From positions 496,001 through 560,000 of the forward strand of contig BRON01000008.1 in NCBI GenBank assembly GCA_024345305.1: 64,000 bases of DNA, in the 5' to 3' direction. This document shows positions 15,601 through 26,766 of the stretch, piece by piece; the stretch's first letter is position 1; each line of letters opens with the position of its first letter. A model generated the notes under the pieces. It was not told where the DNA came from and made no database searches. It saw only the letters and a program-made list of their open reading frames with translations. Made by a program: the position numbers and the translations under genes. The DNA comes from Mrakia gelida (taxonomy: Eukaryota; Basidiomycota; Tremellomycetes; Cystofilobasidiales; Mrakiaceae).

Positions 15601-16091
15601 GACGTTCTGAGAAAGAGGAGCCGGAGCACTGATTTGATTGAACTCAAATACATCGAGAGTGTAGATCTGCGAGACATTGGAACGAAGCACGAGAGTCAGC
15701 TCGGTGAAAGCGATGAAGCTCGACGCGTGCGCTTGCTCACCTTCGAAATTGCCTCAAGCACGTTCTGTCGAACCACTTCTGAGAAGGGGACACCTCTGAA
15801 GCAAGCTTGTAGGTCCTGGTTGGAGAAAACTGAGTGTAAGAAGGAGAGGTAGATCGTCAGTGAGGTCAGCGAGATCGAACGTCGCTCCCCTCCCTTCGTC
15901 TGAGTTCCAGGCTCGCTCGAAAAGAAGAAACCGCACTCACGTCCTCGGCTCAAGAGATCAGAGCAGGGATCAGATCCAGCTACTTCGTGCTTTCTGATCT
16001 GTTGCCTCTTGAGGTAGGCGTCCGGGCTGATGGTGAGGGCGCTGGCCATGGTCGACGCGCCGACGAGGAGGACGAAGAGGGAGGGGAGCAT
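12680..16091 (-). CDS. Secreted S41-family (tail-specific/CPAF-like) serine peptidase
   Basis: The chosen start (16091) gives a signal peptide, MLPSLFVLLVGASTMASA; the frame stays open upstream without a better start. Many introns follow, including a 14-base microexon at 13388-13401. Recognisable blocks are HWDMCYTSNSLF near 15240, IFAAAGVTKLIVDVTGNGGG (about 13960-13890), and FYSNGGGCGSSCASFI near 13240-13200. The last matches the family's Gly- and Cys-rich nucleophile loop, with the catalytic serine expected among the SSC residues (family knowledge). The GNGGG strand and its position upstream of the nucleophile fit the fungal CPAF-related S41 architecture. The Cys pairs and several NxS/T sites (NTT, NSS, NGT) fit a secreted, glycosylated protein. 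The substrate is unknown. The C-terminus ends AKSLWSTDKA. Confidence 0.75.
13388..13401 (-). other. 14-base microexon of the S41 peptidase gene
   Basis: On the minus strand, TCTGCGAGATCCTC lies between an AG acceptor and a GTGCGT donor. Including it joins ISQP to LPSPEELFNTT in frame. Skipping it would break the frame just before the predicted catalytic loop. Confidence 0.6.
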
Positions 16092-16629
16092 CGCGCGGGA
16101 GGGGTCTGATGGGTTCGGGAAGCTGGTGGTCGGTAGGAGAGAGATAAAGAGAGGTACGCTGCACGAGTTAGCGTGCTGGATACGAGTTGAATGAACGTAA
16201 CCTGGATAGCCTCTGCTCAACACGAGCGAGGGAGGAACACGACAGTTGACGAGAGCGAGGCAGGCGTCCTGTCCGTTCCGTGCTGCTGTTAAATTTAGCT
16301 GGGGACTTTCAGCTCGAGCAATGGAACGAGGTATAGGATTCATCACCATCATGTAGTCGCCGAGAGGTCGAGGCAGTGCCATCGTCGTCCGAGACCTGAG
16401 AAAGACGAGGAAGGAGGTCAGCAACGTAACACGCGACGCGTCTTCTGATCCACCAGTCTACTCTTCTCTCGAAGTTTAACGAGATGGTGACTTACTAGTG
16501 ACTTCCGCTCCTGCTCCCTCCGCTCGGGCGAGAATGAAACGCGACGCGTCAAAACGAAACGAGCCGGACCCTCCCACGACATCCTTCTCCTTCTCGTTCT
16601 TGACCTTCAACGACTCGACGGAACGGCCG
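16092..16629. other. Promoter region of the S41 peptidase gene
   Basis: The stretch between the peptidase start and the stop of the next minus-strand gene. Minus-strand frames are open here, but no signal or domain supports an N-terminal extension. ACGCGTC occurs at about 16435 and 16543, one of the few places where it is not intronic. Confidence 0.4.
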
Positions 16630-18056
16630 TCACCAGATGGGGGCTCGGCAGGTCTTCTTGTGCTCCTTCCAGTGAGCCTTTTGGTGATCTGCGAGAGAAA
16701 AAGGGGAGACGAGGAAGAGAAAACGCAAGTCAGGTCTCGTTGGACGAGGAAGGAGAGACGAAGGCGAGGAAAGCGGTTTGAGAAAGGGGGAGGAGACAGT
16801 AGGAGATATATGAAGACGGACCTGGAGAGTAGTACCGAACTGCTTTGCACTGGTTTGAGGAAGAGAAGAGAGGAGAGTCAGCGAGAGTCTTGTCGAGCGA
16901 AGGAAAGGAATCAAGACGCGTCGAAACGAACCCTTCCACAAGCCATCATCTCCTTCCCCGGCTTCAGAACCCTGCACCTCCCAAGATTTCTTGCTTCACA
17001 CGTCCACCAAGACATGTTCGCTCTGATCCTGTCCCTTTCGACCCTGCTCCACTGAAAATTGAACTTCCCTTGCACGAGCGTCCGCAACTGCAGCAGCTCG
17101 GCTTCCAGACTCCTCACATCCTTCACGTCCACCGCGTCTCTGGGAGGATACCTGATGAGCTCTCGGAGCTTCCCGAGGTCCTGGAGAAGAGCGAGAGCCG
17201 CAGGGGATTTGAGGTCGGGAGTGAGGGACGTTGGAGGGGAAGTGAGGAAAATGAGGTATCTAATGCAGTCGAAGGCGAAGCATATCCTTCCAGCTGGATA
17301 GCCCTCGTACCACCAGTTCGTCTGCAACGGGCGAAGACGGAGAAGAAACAGTCAGAGGGAGGGAAATAAAGGAGATGGGAGCGGGTCGAACTGAGCTGGA
17401 GGACACACGTTGGCTTCAAGCCTCGAGATCAACGCTCGAATCCACTCGCTGAGGAACCTCATCGCGTCCACGAGGAGACCGGGAGCCTCAGGACGATCCT
17501 TGATGTAGCGAAGGAGATCTGGTTGCGAGTGCATCAGGCAGAGAAGTCCAAAGTAGTGATCGTCCGGCGAGGAGATCGTCGAAGAAGGGGAGTGCAGTCC
17601 GTTGGTCGCTGCTTCTCGGAAAGCTCTGATGAAGGTAGGGAGGTACAAGTGACAGAATTCGGCCTTCCAGGTAAGAATTTAAGCAAGGCAGATCATCGTG
17701 AGGAATGAGCAAGCAGAGGAACGAGGGAGAGAGAAGGACGGACGAACCATCAACTCGTCCAACTTTCGCTGTTCGATGTCGTTCAACACCTCGCACTGGG
17801 GATCGAAGCGAAGAAGACTTCAGCTTGCGAGCAGATCTTTGATCTTAAAGTGAGACCTTACAAGTTCGTTCATGTTCCAGAGCCTGTGGAAGGAGTCGTG
17901 AACGGAAGCGCCCAGAGACTCGTGGTGCTGGCATCCTTGGAGGGACATGGCGTTGCTCTCGATGAGAGTTCGATAGTCGGCGATGACACGAGCGTAGGAG
18001 TTGTCTGCACATCCAAAGGCGGTGGCGATGGTCGAGACGGTGATCTGGGAGGACAT
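16630..18056 (-). CDS. Protein with C-terminal degenerate MYND-type zinc finger
   Basis: The start at 18056 (MSSQITVSTIATAFG) is the best candidate; an in-frame ATG also exists at 18209. The body is helical and unrecognised: GCQHHESLGASVHDSFHRLW, DHYFGLLCLMHSQPDLLRYI, LVDAMRFLSEWIRALISRLE, WWYEGYPAGRICFAFDCIRY. The C-terminus is ACGRCKAVRYYSPDHQKAHW then KEHKKTC, split over three exons. It matches the MYND consensus CxxC-x4-YC-x3-C-x7-H-x3-C, except that the second-pair cysteines are replaced: YYS instead of YCS, and DHQ instead of ECQ. The His may still bind metal, but the Tyr cannot. MYND fingers usually bind proline-rich peptides (family knowledge); whether this one folds is open. Stop codon at 16630-16632. 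Confidence 0.7.
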
Positions 18057-18501
18057 GGAGGGCTGTCGACGTTGGTGGGAGGACGAGCTCGTCGGCTCTC
18101 CTTCCTCCTCCTCTTTCGGCCTTTCCCTTCGCTGCTTCCTGCCCTTCAACTTCGACGTCGCATCCACGAGCAAAACTACAGAGCAGCTCCCTCTTTCCAT
18201 CATCTCCATCCCCTCCTAGGTGAGTCACTCGTACACTGGATTTGGAGGTCGGGATCTATCTTGGAGTCGTAGAGTGGAGCCTCGGAGAGAAGGGAAGGGG
18301 AGGAGGTTGAGCTCGAGCTCGGACGCGGCCTCCTTCCCCCCTTCAAACCACTAGACATCCGCTCTCTCGGGTCAACTACGTGCTCGAGGACCGATACAGG
18401 CTCTATATACATCTTCTAGGGCTACGAGACTGACCTTTTCTCTCTCCTCTTCGTTCTACAGCTCCTCCTTCGTCCTCCCCCCATCCCTCCCTTCCTCCGC
18501 C
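18057..18501. promoter_or_regulatory. Divergent promoter region, MYND gene and polyglutamine gene
   Basis: It lies between two head-to-head genes. The minus-strand frame stays open to 18209, so the MYND gene could start there. The plus side ends in a C/T-rich tract (18436-18500) before the ATG. Confidence 0.4.
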
Positions 18502-19653
18502 ATGCAGTCCTCTCCCTTCGCCTCCTACCCTCTCGGATCCCTCCCTCCCCAAGCCTCAAACTCCTACCTCCCCCAACAACAGCAGCAGCAGCAGCAGTAC
18601 GGTCGTTCACCCTCCGGCTACCCTCAGCCTAACTACGGCGTCGGTCCAGGAGGAGCTCCCCTCGGAATGAGCCAACAGCAACTCTCTCAGCAGGCGATGA
18701 TGATGCACCAGCAACAGCAGCAGCTCGCACCTCAGGGAATGGGTCTCGGAGGACTGGGGAGTCTAGGGATGGGTGGTCAACAAGGAGGATCAGCTCCCAA
18801 CCTTCATCCTAACCAAATCGCTCAGCTTCAAAGCCAGTTCCTTGCCTCCCAACTCGCTCAGCAACAGCAGCAGCACTCTCAGCATCAGCAACAGCAGCAG
18901 GGCCATCATCAGCAGCAACTTCAGCAGCAGGGAGGAGGAAACTACGGGAACCATCCTATGTACGCTCAGCAGCAGTATCAACTTCAGCAGCAGCAGCACC
19001 TTCAACAGCAACAGCAGCAGCAGCATCACTCTCAACACTCGTCGTCGAAGGATCAGAGCTCGTCGGGAGACCATCATCGAAGCAGGAGTGGGAGGAAGTC
19101 GAAGGGAGGGGAGAGCAGGTCGAATCCCGTAAGTCTAGCATTCTATCCATCTCGTGCAGTCGAAGCTGACTCGTAGGATTGCTTTCGCCAGGCCGTGTTC
19201 AACATCTCAGTCGAGTCAGAGGTCGAGCCGATAGGCGACGACCTCGATGGAGTGACGGATCGCTCACTCGCTATAAAACGATACAAGCTCAACCACGATT
19301 TACTGGGAGAACTTTTTAACCCTCTACCTATCTGTGAGTCCTCACTCACCTCCCTCTCTCCTCGTTCTCTCGAAACTGACGCGCGTCTCTCCCCTCGTTC
19401 AGCCAAACTCCCCGAACCTCAGCTCCTCCCCTCCCTCTACACCGTCTCAGATCTGGAAACTAGACTCGTGAGTACCTCTTCTTTTTTTCCCTCCTCCTCT
19501 TTCTCAAAACCTCTTTCTAACCCTCCCTTCTCGTTGTTCTCGCAGGCCGCTCTCGAAGAATCCAACTCCTCCCTCGCCTCGGAGCTGGCCAGCCAGATGA
19601 AGGACGCGAAGGAACGGATCGATCTTGCTGGGCAACAGATGGTGATCCTATAA
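18502..19653 (+). CDS. Polyglutamine-rich protein with conserved C-terminal segment, 313 residues
   Basis: Four exons (18502-19128, 19192-19333, 19403-19467, 19546-19653) sum to 942 bases. Residues 1-209 are low-complexity Gln/Gly/Ser/His, with several Gln runs, and end in a basic Ser/Arg patch (HHRSRSGRKSKGG). Exons 2-4 are quite different: VFNISVESEVEPIGDDLDGV, LAIKRYKLNHDLLGELF, then a coiled-coil-like end (AALEESNSSLASELASQMKD, AKERIDLAGQQMV). This layout, a long Q-rich arm and a short conserved helical end, is common in transcription or chromatin-complex subunits. That role is inference; I cannot name the family. Confidence 0.75.
18574..18597 (+). repeat. CAA/CAG trinucleotide repeat coding for eight glutamines
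   Basis: Two CAA then six CAG codons in frame. Further mixed CAG/CAA tracts occur at about 18673-18724 and 18859-19026 in the same exon. Confidence 0.9.
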
Positions 19654-20039
19654 ATCTCATCCCTCTAATATAAACCATCTTCCTGCCAAAGACGCGTCGA
19701 ACTCGATTCTATGAGAGCAAACACGCAGCAACTCATGAGAAGTCGATGACCCTGAATCAACGAAACGCCCCTCAACGAGTTTGACCTCTTTCATGGGTCG
19801 ACCTCTCACCGCTTCTTCTTCCAACTCTCACCCTCGACCGAAGACCCAACCTTACACGCACCCAGCTCAGCTCTCTCCCCCCTCCACCCCTTATCGCATC
19901 GCATCGCTTTTGAAAGGAAACGAAGCTCAGGTCAGCTTCGAACGACAACCTCCCCTCCTTCCCGCGGACAGCATCTCCTCCCTTTCCCTCCCTTCTCCCC
20001 TCCCTTCCCTTCCCATCCCCTTCGTTTGTGCTCTAGGCC
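19654..20039. other. Tandem intergenic region before the NIPA transporter
   Basis: It contains the polyQ gene's 3' flank, ACGCGTC at about 19691, and a CT-rich leader. A GTCAGC-like donor near 19931 with CAG acceptors downstream could mark a leader intron, but I cannot confirm one. Confidence 0.35.
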
Positions 20040-23000
20040 ATGTCAAGCACGATCGCCTCCGCCAGCGCATCTGCTTCCGCCTCAGCAGTAGCAGAAGCTG
20101 CTCAACCTGCTTCGTTCAAGTTCGTCCCTTTCACCTCGAGCCCGAGCTCGCTCCCTTTCCCTCTCCCTCCTCCCTTCCCTGCCCTCCCATCCCATCTCAA
20201 CCTAACCCTCCCCCCCCCCTTTTTTCCTTGGCGCGTGTAGAGTCGTCGGTCTCATCCTAGCCATCATGTCCGGAGTTCTAATCGGGACGAGTTTCGTGGT
20301 GAAGAAGAAAGGGTTGTTGAGAGCTCAGAGTCGAAGTGGGGCGGTGGCAGGCGAGGGACATGCGTATCTGAAGGATTGGATGTGGTGGATCGGGGTGAGT
20401 GCTCTCGCGCTAGAACTGAATGTGAAGAGGAGGGGAGGGGGTGGGTGGGTGGGCAAGGGGGAGGGAAGGGGAGGGAGACAAGGAGAGAGGAGGGATGAGC
20501 TCAGTGGTCGGTCGAGATCGAGTCGAGTTGAGCTGACTTTTTCCTCTTTTGATCTGGGTTGGATAGATGATCATGATGATCGTAGGAGAGATTTGTAACT
20601 TCGTTGCTTGTACGTCCATCCCACCCCTTCACTCACAGCGAGCTGTTCGTTCGGTCGTTCGAGCTGACCTCGCCTTCCCTTCATCGCTCGCCTCGGCTCG
20701 TTCCAGATGCTTTTACGGAAGGTTCGTTCGTCTCGCCATCTCCTCCTACCCAGTCGCCCCTTCGAGGTGAGCTCGAAGCTGACCTTAGTTCCTCCTCGTG
20801 CAAATCTTCAATCGTTCACCCCAGCCATCCTCGTCACTGTTCGTACACGTCCTCCCTCTCCGGACCCCGAGCGAGCGAGGGCGCGACTCTCTTTCAACTC
20901 GGTCGGTCGCGTCACCTTCGCTGACCTGGTTGTTGGATTTTGGTTCGATGGAAACAGCCTCTAGGAGCGTTGTCAGTGGTGATCTGTGCGATCCTGTCTC
21001 ATTTCTTCCTCAAGGAGAGACTATCGTTCTTTGGGTGGCTGGTGAGTTGAGCTCGCTCGTCTCTCGTCTCTTGTTCTCGCGAGCCCGTAGTCCGAACCCG
21101 TTTCGCTGACCTGTCGCCTTTCTTTTGTGCCTCTAGGGATGTGCTCTCTGCATCATAGGAGCTACCATCATTGGTTCGTCCAGCCCTCCTCCTTCCCTCC
21201 CTCCTGTTTGCGGTTCCGACGCGTCGTTTCGACCTCAACCTCAAATCCAACCTCAAACTCACCCCCTCCCCACCCCATCCCTTCCCTGCTGTTGTTACCA
21301 GCTCTCAACTCCCCCGAACAGCAATCCGTCACTCACATCCGACCTTTCATGGCTCTCTTCATCTCCCCCGGGTTCCTCGTCTGGGCTGGCCTCCTCATCC
21401 TCGCCGCCATCTTCGCCATCTTCTACCTCGTCCCTCGCTACGGGAAGACCCACATGCTCGTTCATATTGGGATCTGCTCGGTTATTGGAGGGTTGTCAGT
21501 TAGTTGTACGCAAGGGTTGGGAGCTGCTGTGAGTGAACACGCGATTTGGGGGAGGAGGGAGGGGGGTATTAGGAAGGGGAGGAGAGGGATGAAGAGGGAG
21601 GGATCGAGTTGAGCTGACGCGTGTTCGTTCGTTGCTTAGATCGTGACGAGTGTGCAGGGAGATAATCAAGTCACGTACTGGTTCTTTTGTGAGTCATCCA
21701 AGTCCTTCTTTGTTCGCGAGTCGACTAGGAGCAAGTCGTCTCGTCGCTCGAGCTGACCTTCCCCTCCTCGCTCTTCTTCCTCGCAGGGTTCCTCTTCGTC
21801 TTCGTGATCTTCACTCTCCTCACGGAGATCAACTACTTGAACAAGGTAAGCGAGAAGAAAGCAATCGAGTCCTTTGCGATCGACTGGGGCCCGTCCTTCT
21901 CGACGCGTCTCGTCTCGCTGACCTCTTGACGCGTCGTTTGTCTTCGATCGCAGGCTCTCGAGCTGTTCAACACTGCGATGGTTACGTGAGTACCTCTCTG
22001 TACCTTTCCACGAGTCTATTTTCGGTCGAGCTGATCGTCTCAACTGTTCTTTTCGCCTCCCAGACCAACGTACTTCGTCGTGAGTCCTGCAAGAGTCTCT
22101 TCCGTTCTTCCCTGTCTGACTGATGTCTCGTCTTTCTATCCAGACCTTCACCACCTTCACTCTCGGTGAGTCAATCGCAGTCTCGCCCTTTGAGAAGACC
22201 CGAGCTGATCCTGATCCTTTCCTTCTTGCCTCGCCTTCCAGTCACGTCCATCGTTCGTCCTTCGCATCTCTCCTGCTCGGGCTCAATCCCTTTACGCCAT
22301 CTGACGACCCGCCCTCTGTTCTTTCAGATCCTCTACAAAGGACTCAAGGCGACCGTCATCCAGCTCATCACGATGTTCCTCGGTAAGTCTTCCCCTCGCA
22401 CGTCTCGATTCGTCGTTCATCTTGTTTCGACGCGACTGAACTCGACCTCTCCTGCTCTTCTTCCAGGCTTCATCGTTATCTGCGTCGGAATCACCATTCT
22501 CCAGATGAGCAAGGGTGAGCTCGATCCCGTCTTGTTGAGGGTTGAGGAGATGAAGAACTCGCGCTGATTCACGTCTCGTATCGTCTTCGTTCCTCAGTCG
22601 ACCCCGAAACCCTCGTCACCCTGGATCGTCGTTCAACCCTCCTTCTCGCTGCTCAGAGACCTACCGAGTCAGAAGAGAAGTCTGGGATCGAGGATCGTGA
22701 GTTCGACCCTGTTCTGTCTCTCGAAGTCGCGTCTTGATTCGACTTCTGACCCTCTTCTCCTCCCTCTTCCCGTCCCCCTCCCGCCTCCCACTTCCCACCC
22801 CCAGCCTCCATGGACGCCCTCCGAGGAGGCTACGTCATCGGCTCCATCATGCGAGCTCGCTCTCGTCGAGCCAGCGTCAACACCAACAGCAGCAACGGTC
22901 GAGGACGAGTCAACTCCACCGCCTTCAACCCCAGCGATCCTTTCTCCCTCAACGTCACCCGCTACCAACTTTCCGACACTCCCGCAGGTCCCAACCAACC

Positions 23001-23960
23001 TTGGTCCAACCCTGACACCGACAAACCCTCGGGATACCTCTCCCCTCACGGAACGCCAGCACACGGAGGAGGCTCGACGCCGCTAAGGAGTGGAACGTCG
23101 TTGAGGTTCGATCCTGAGGACACGGTTCATCGAGTTGGACGAGCTGGCCATCCCGAGGAGGCTCAAACGGAACATCGACTTCACTCGGAGATGCTTTCAC
23201 CTCACTCGTCGTTCTCGAAAGGGTCGCATTCGGATCATCATCCTCCTGCCGTGGGGACGTTCTCGTCGTCGTCGGAAGGGTACGAGGGGGAGGAGAGACG
23301 GGGCAGTGGGCAGAAGTCGAGGTTCAACTTGTTCGGACCGAGACAGCATGGATCGGAACCTCCGCTACCGCTATCGGCTCCTCCTGGGGGTGGGGTGAGT
23401 CGCGTTCTTCCCTCCGTCTCTGTCTTCTCGAAGACGACGAGCGAACGCTGACTTGTTCTCGTCGCGCTTCCTCGCAGGGCCAGTTCGATCTCGAGCCCGT
23501 CGTGGAGTACGACAGTCCGAATCGGTCTGCTTCAGTGGATATCGGGAACGGAGGGTCGTCGTCGCCAACGAGTATAATCAAGGGAAGGATGTCTCGTCAA
23601 CAGTCTTCGATCCTGTGCGTCCTTTCTACCTCCTCGTTGCGCGCTCTCTCTTCCTCGCTCACAAACCTCTTCCCTCCCTCTTTCGTTCCCTTCGTCAGCG
23701 GCGGTCGAGGCCGCTCCAACTCCAGCTCCAAACCCACGGACGACCGCTCTCGTCAAGGCTCTCGAGACGCACCTCATCAGTACCCTCATCTCGCCAAGAA
23801 GGAGGAACGCAAGCCTGAGTTCGCGCAGGAGAGACGAGGGTTGGTCGATGGATCGGGGTCGTCCGAGGAGGAGGAGGGAGATGGGTACGAGGGCGAGGAT
23901 TACCATGGAGAGGGGTATGGACCGGGAGGAGGGAGGCATCTGCCGCAGGATAGTATGTAG
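20040..23960 (+). CDS. NIPA-type magnesium transporter with long cytoplasmic tail
   Basis: The N-terminus is Ala/Ser-rich. Membrane segments then follow through many small exons: VVGLILAIMSGVLIGTSFVV, KDWMWWIG, MIMMIVGEICNFVAYAF, VTPLGALSVVICAILSHFFL, KERLSFFGWLGCALCIIGAT, FLVWAGLLILAAIFAIFYLV, GLGAAIVTSVQG, WFLFVFVIFTLLTEINYLNK, MVTPTYFVTFTTFTL, FLGFIVICVGITILQMSK. The spliced segments VGEICNFVAYAF, LVTPLGALSV and LNKALELFNTA are signatures of the NIPA family, which moves Mg2+ at plasma or endosomal membranes. About 350 further residues form a Ser/Gly/Pro/Arg-rich cytoplasmic tail (from about 22806) ending GGGRHLPQDSM, far longer than the animal proteins' tails. The tail is probably disordered and regulatory (inference). 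Confidence 0.9.
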
Positions 23961-24312
23961 GGGGGAGGGAATCTCTTTCTTGGCTTCTGTTTTTCGGTTT
24001 TCACGACTCTGGGACACTCTTTCTTCTCTTCGTTTTGGTTCGACTTGTTTCGCGTTCATCTTCGCTTCGCTTTTCGCTTGCTTTTGCTTCGCTTTTCTCT
24101 CTCTTCTCCTCCCTTCTCTTCTCTATACTACTACGCTACCCTCTCCCTCCAATTTTTGCTGTTATGACCTTTTCCTCCCGCTCCTCGCGACGCGTCTTCG
24201 TTCGTCCCACGCGAGCTGACCTGTCCCCCCAGCTCTTCCCCCTCATCTCCTTTCTCCTTCCCTCCCTCTCCTTTCCCCTTCTCTCCTTCACCTTCCACCA
24301 TTTGCGAGGACG
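23961..24312. other. Tandem intergenic region
   Basis: T/C-rich sequence (CTTTTCGCTTGCTTTTGC-like) typical of a fungal leader; ACGCGTC at about 24189 may lie in a leader intron. No coding sequence was seen. Confidence 0.35.
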
Positions 24313-25305
24313 ATGGACTTCCCCACCATCCACGACCTCGCCAACGAGATCGAGCACCAGAAACATCGCATCGTCCTTGAACTGATCAAGAGAGACGTGT
24401 TTGAGTGGGCGAAGGGGAAGATGCCGAGGAGGATCAAGGAGAGGAAGGGGGGTTTTGTGGTGATGGTTTTGGTGAGTGATAGATGACTAGCGGGTTTGTG
24501 GGGGCAAGGGGTGAAGCTGACTCGCTCGTCGGATGCGGTGCGATGGTGAAAAGCTCGAAGCGAGGAGTAAGGAAAGGGCTGAGATGATGGTGAGCTCGAA
24601 GTTCCTTCTCTGTCGAGAGATTCCTGAGAGGCATGCACGCTGAGTCCTAGAGTGTCGGGTTGCGGTTGGGATCTTTGGCAGCTCGAGCAGCTGAAGGAAG
24701 TCCATGAAGAGACGGACGAGGTGAGTTCGTTTCGCTCGACGCGTTTTCGAGCTCTCCGGGAACTCGTCGTCTTCTCAGAGCTGACCATACGCTCTTCGCT
24801 CTTCTATAATCCGCCGACTCTTTCAGAAGGAGCTGAGTGACAAGGGTACGACCGTGCTTCTTCGACGCTTCGAAGCGAATCAACTTCGTCGCGTAGTCTC
24901 GGTCTCGAAACGCTTCCACGTCCATTCCTGGTTATTTGACGTCACTTGTTCTCCCATCCACACTCAGTACATTCGCATCGAATCATGCGAAGCTTCCAGG
25001 ACCAAAACGCGACCCAGTTCTGCGTAATGATCGAATGTGCGTCGCGTCGTCTCCGTTCGTTCGATCTTGTTTTGGCATTCGTCCTCGCTGACTTCGCTCT
25101 TTTCATCCTTTCAGATGACGAGCCAGATGTTTTCCTCAGGCACTATCGAGGAGCTGCGATACAGGTTCGTTCACGTCCTTTCAGCTCTTCGAGTCGACGC
25201 GTCGAGCCGACCTGACTGCTTCTCTTTCCTTGGCCTCCAAAGAGATTCTACGCGTCCGACTCGATTCTTCGACCACCCGAGCTGCACTTCCTGCTCGATG
25301 TGTGA
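24313..25305 (+). CDS. Unknown 144-residue protein in seven small exons
   Basis: Exons of 159, 36, 39, 19, 69, 50 and 63 bases sum to 435 bases. Introns are canonical, with CTGAC branch points. The N-terminal half is charged and helical: IHDLANEIEHQKHRIVLELI, RDVFEWAKGKMPRR, LEQLKEVHEETDEKELSDK. The C-terminal half is more mixed: MRSFQDQNATQFCVMIEYDE, DVFLRHYRGAAIQRFYASDS, ILRPPELHFLLDV. There is no signal peptide or membrane helix. I do not recognise it. The good fit of the seven-exon chain makes it likely to be a real gene. Confidence 0.55.
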
Positions 25306-25563
25306 GATCAGATGCCTGGCTCAGCGGTCTCCTTGAACTCGTAAACCCTCAGGAGTGCGAGTGTCCGCGTCTTTCACCCCGCGTCCTTCCTCGTCCTCGC
25401 ACACACCTTGACGACCTTCCCAAACAAGTCGAAGAAAAGGGAAACTTATTCATCAACGCACTACGTGAAAAGAGAGCTATATACAACGAGAGAAAGAGAG
25501 AAGAGAAGAAAATCGACGCGACGACGCGACGACCTGACGAGTTTCGAGGAGACAGAGGTTCCT

Positions 25564-26490
25564 CTACCTCTTTCCGAGCCCGGTGAGGTCGGAAGCGATG
25601 TTGGTGGCTAGATATGAAGTAAGAGGAGAAACGAAACGCGAGTCAGTAAGGGAAGAAAGAACAGAACGAGGGGGCAAGGACGACGACGAGGAGAAGAGAC
25701 GAACTAGCTTCGTACGCTCCCTGAGCCATTCCTCCGGCGGTGTTGGCCAAGGATCCAGCTTCGTTCTGACCCTTGCCGAGCAGGGAAGAGGTGTTCTCGT
25801 TGGAGTTTCCGGAGACGGTGTCGCCGACCTGCGAAGAAAGGAAGAAGCGAACGAGGGAGAGGAGAGGTCAGTTTCGTCCGACGCGAGCGAGAGAGCAAGA
25901 TCGATGATGGGAAGGAGAAAGATCGAGAGACGAACCTTCTGAGTGGTGCTCTGATGAAGAGAGATGAGTGAAGGAAGAGAAGAAGGAAGAGATGAGTCGG
26001 CGAGAGAAAGAGATGAAGCGAGACCGAGGCCGTTTGGCTCGTGATTGAGCTACGAAGACGTACCTTGGAGCTCTCGGGCTGCAGAGTACTCTCCAGGCTG
26101 TCCAAACCACCCTTTAAAGCTGTAACGTCCAGTAAAGGCGTCAAAACAGAGCATAGAAGAGATTTCAGCTGCTGGCTCCAGAATATACATCGTCTCTTCG
26201 CTCTCGTCCTCTGCCCTTCGCTCCAACTCCCTCGCCACTCCTCACTCACCATCGGCTTCCTGTTGAGCGTAAGACTTGGTATCCTCGGGAGCAGCAGCGG
26301 ACTTGGCCTTGTCTGTTTGAGGGAAGGTCTCGTTAGCGAAGAAAGGGAACGAGGGAGGTGGGAAGAGAAGGAGACGAACCGGTGAGACCTGGAGGGGGAG
26401 GAGATGGAGCAAGAAGTGAGCTTTCCTCTCTTTCGAGGCCTTCGAACGAAGAGAAAGTATCGACTCACTTTGTCTTCCAGTGTCAGCCAT
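25564..26490 (-). CDS. Small hydrophilic protein, about 110 residues, with microexons
   Basis: Seven exons starting at 26490 (MADTGRQ) and ending SNIASDLTGLGKR-like at TAG 25564-25566; the junction residue before NIASDLTG is Thr-Thr by my splice. Sections in order: DKAKSAAAPEDTKSYAQQEA, LKGGLDSLESTLQPESSK, STTQK, VGDTVSGNSNENTSSLLGKG, QNEAGSLANTAGGMAQGAYE. It is rich in Gly, Ala, Ser, Asn and Gln, and has no membrane helix. Two exons are very short: 9 bases (26380-26388) and 15 bases (25936-25950). The composition resembles stress-related hydrophilic proteins, which is inference. It shares a GKGQxE-like motif and a Gly/Asn/Ser style with the 89-residue protein at 11556. Confidence 0.65.
26380..26388 (-). 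other. 9-base microexon
   Basis: On the minus strand, GTCTCACCG is bounded by a CCAG acceptor and a GTTCGT donor. It links exon 1 (phase 1) to the DKAKSAAA exon in frame, adding Ser-Leu-Thr. Without it the junction is still in frame, so inclusion rests on the strong splice sites. Confidence 0.5.
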
Positions 26491-26766
26491 GGTGTGAGTT
26501 TCTTGAGGTTTGTGTTGGGTTGGGTTGGTTCTAGTTCTTTGGGAGGGAGGAGGAGTGGTGGTTGAGGTCGAGTCGAAGACAGGCGGGCCACCCTTTTTAC
26601 CTCTCCCTCGGAAGCCCCATCCCGTCCTCCTCCTGCACTCGACGTCACGACCCTCCCTCTTTCGCATGTCTCCTCGCCTCCCCCTCGGATCTCGGCAGAC
26701 AGACAGGAAAGATGAGAGCTCAGGGGTAAGAAAGAAATGAAATCGCGAACCAACTCGAAACGCGTC

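Noticed and set aside
16092..16424. N-terminal extension of the S41 peptidase
   Set aside because: The frame is open, but it would bury the clear signal peptide that starts at 16091.
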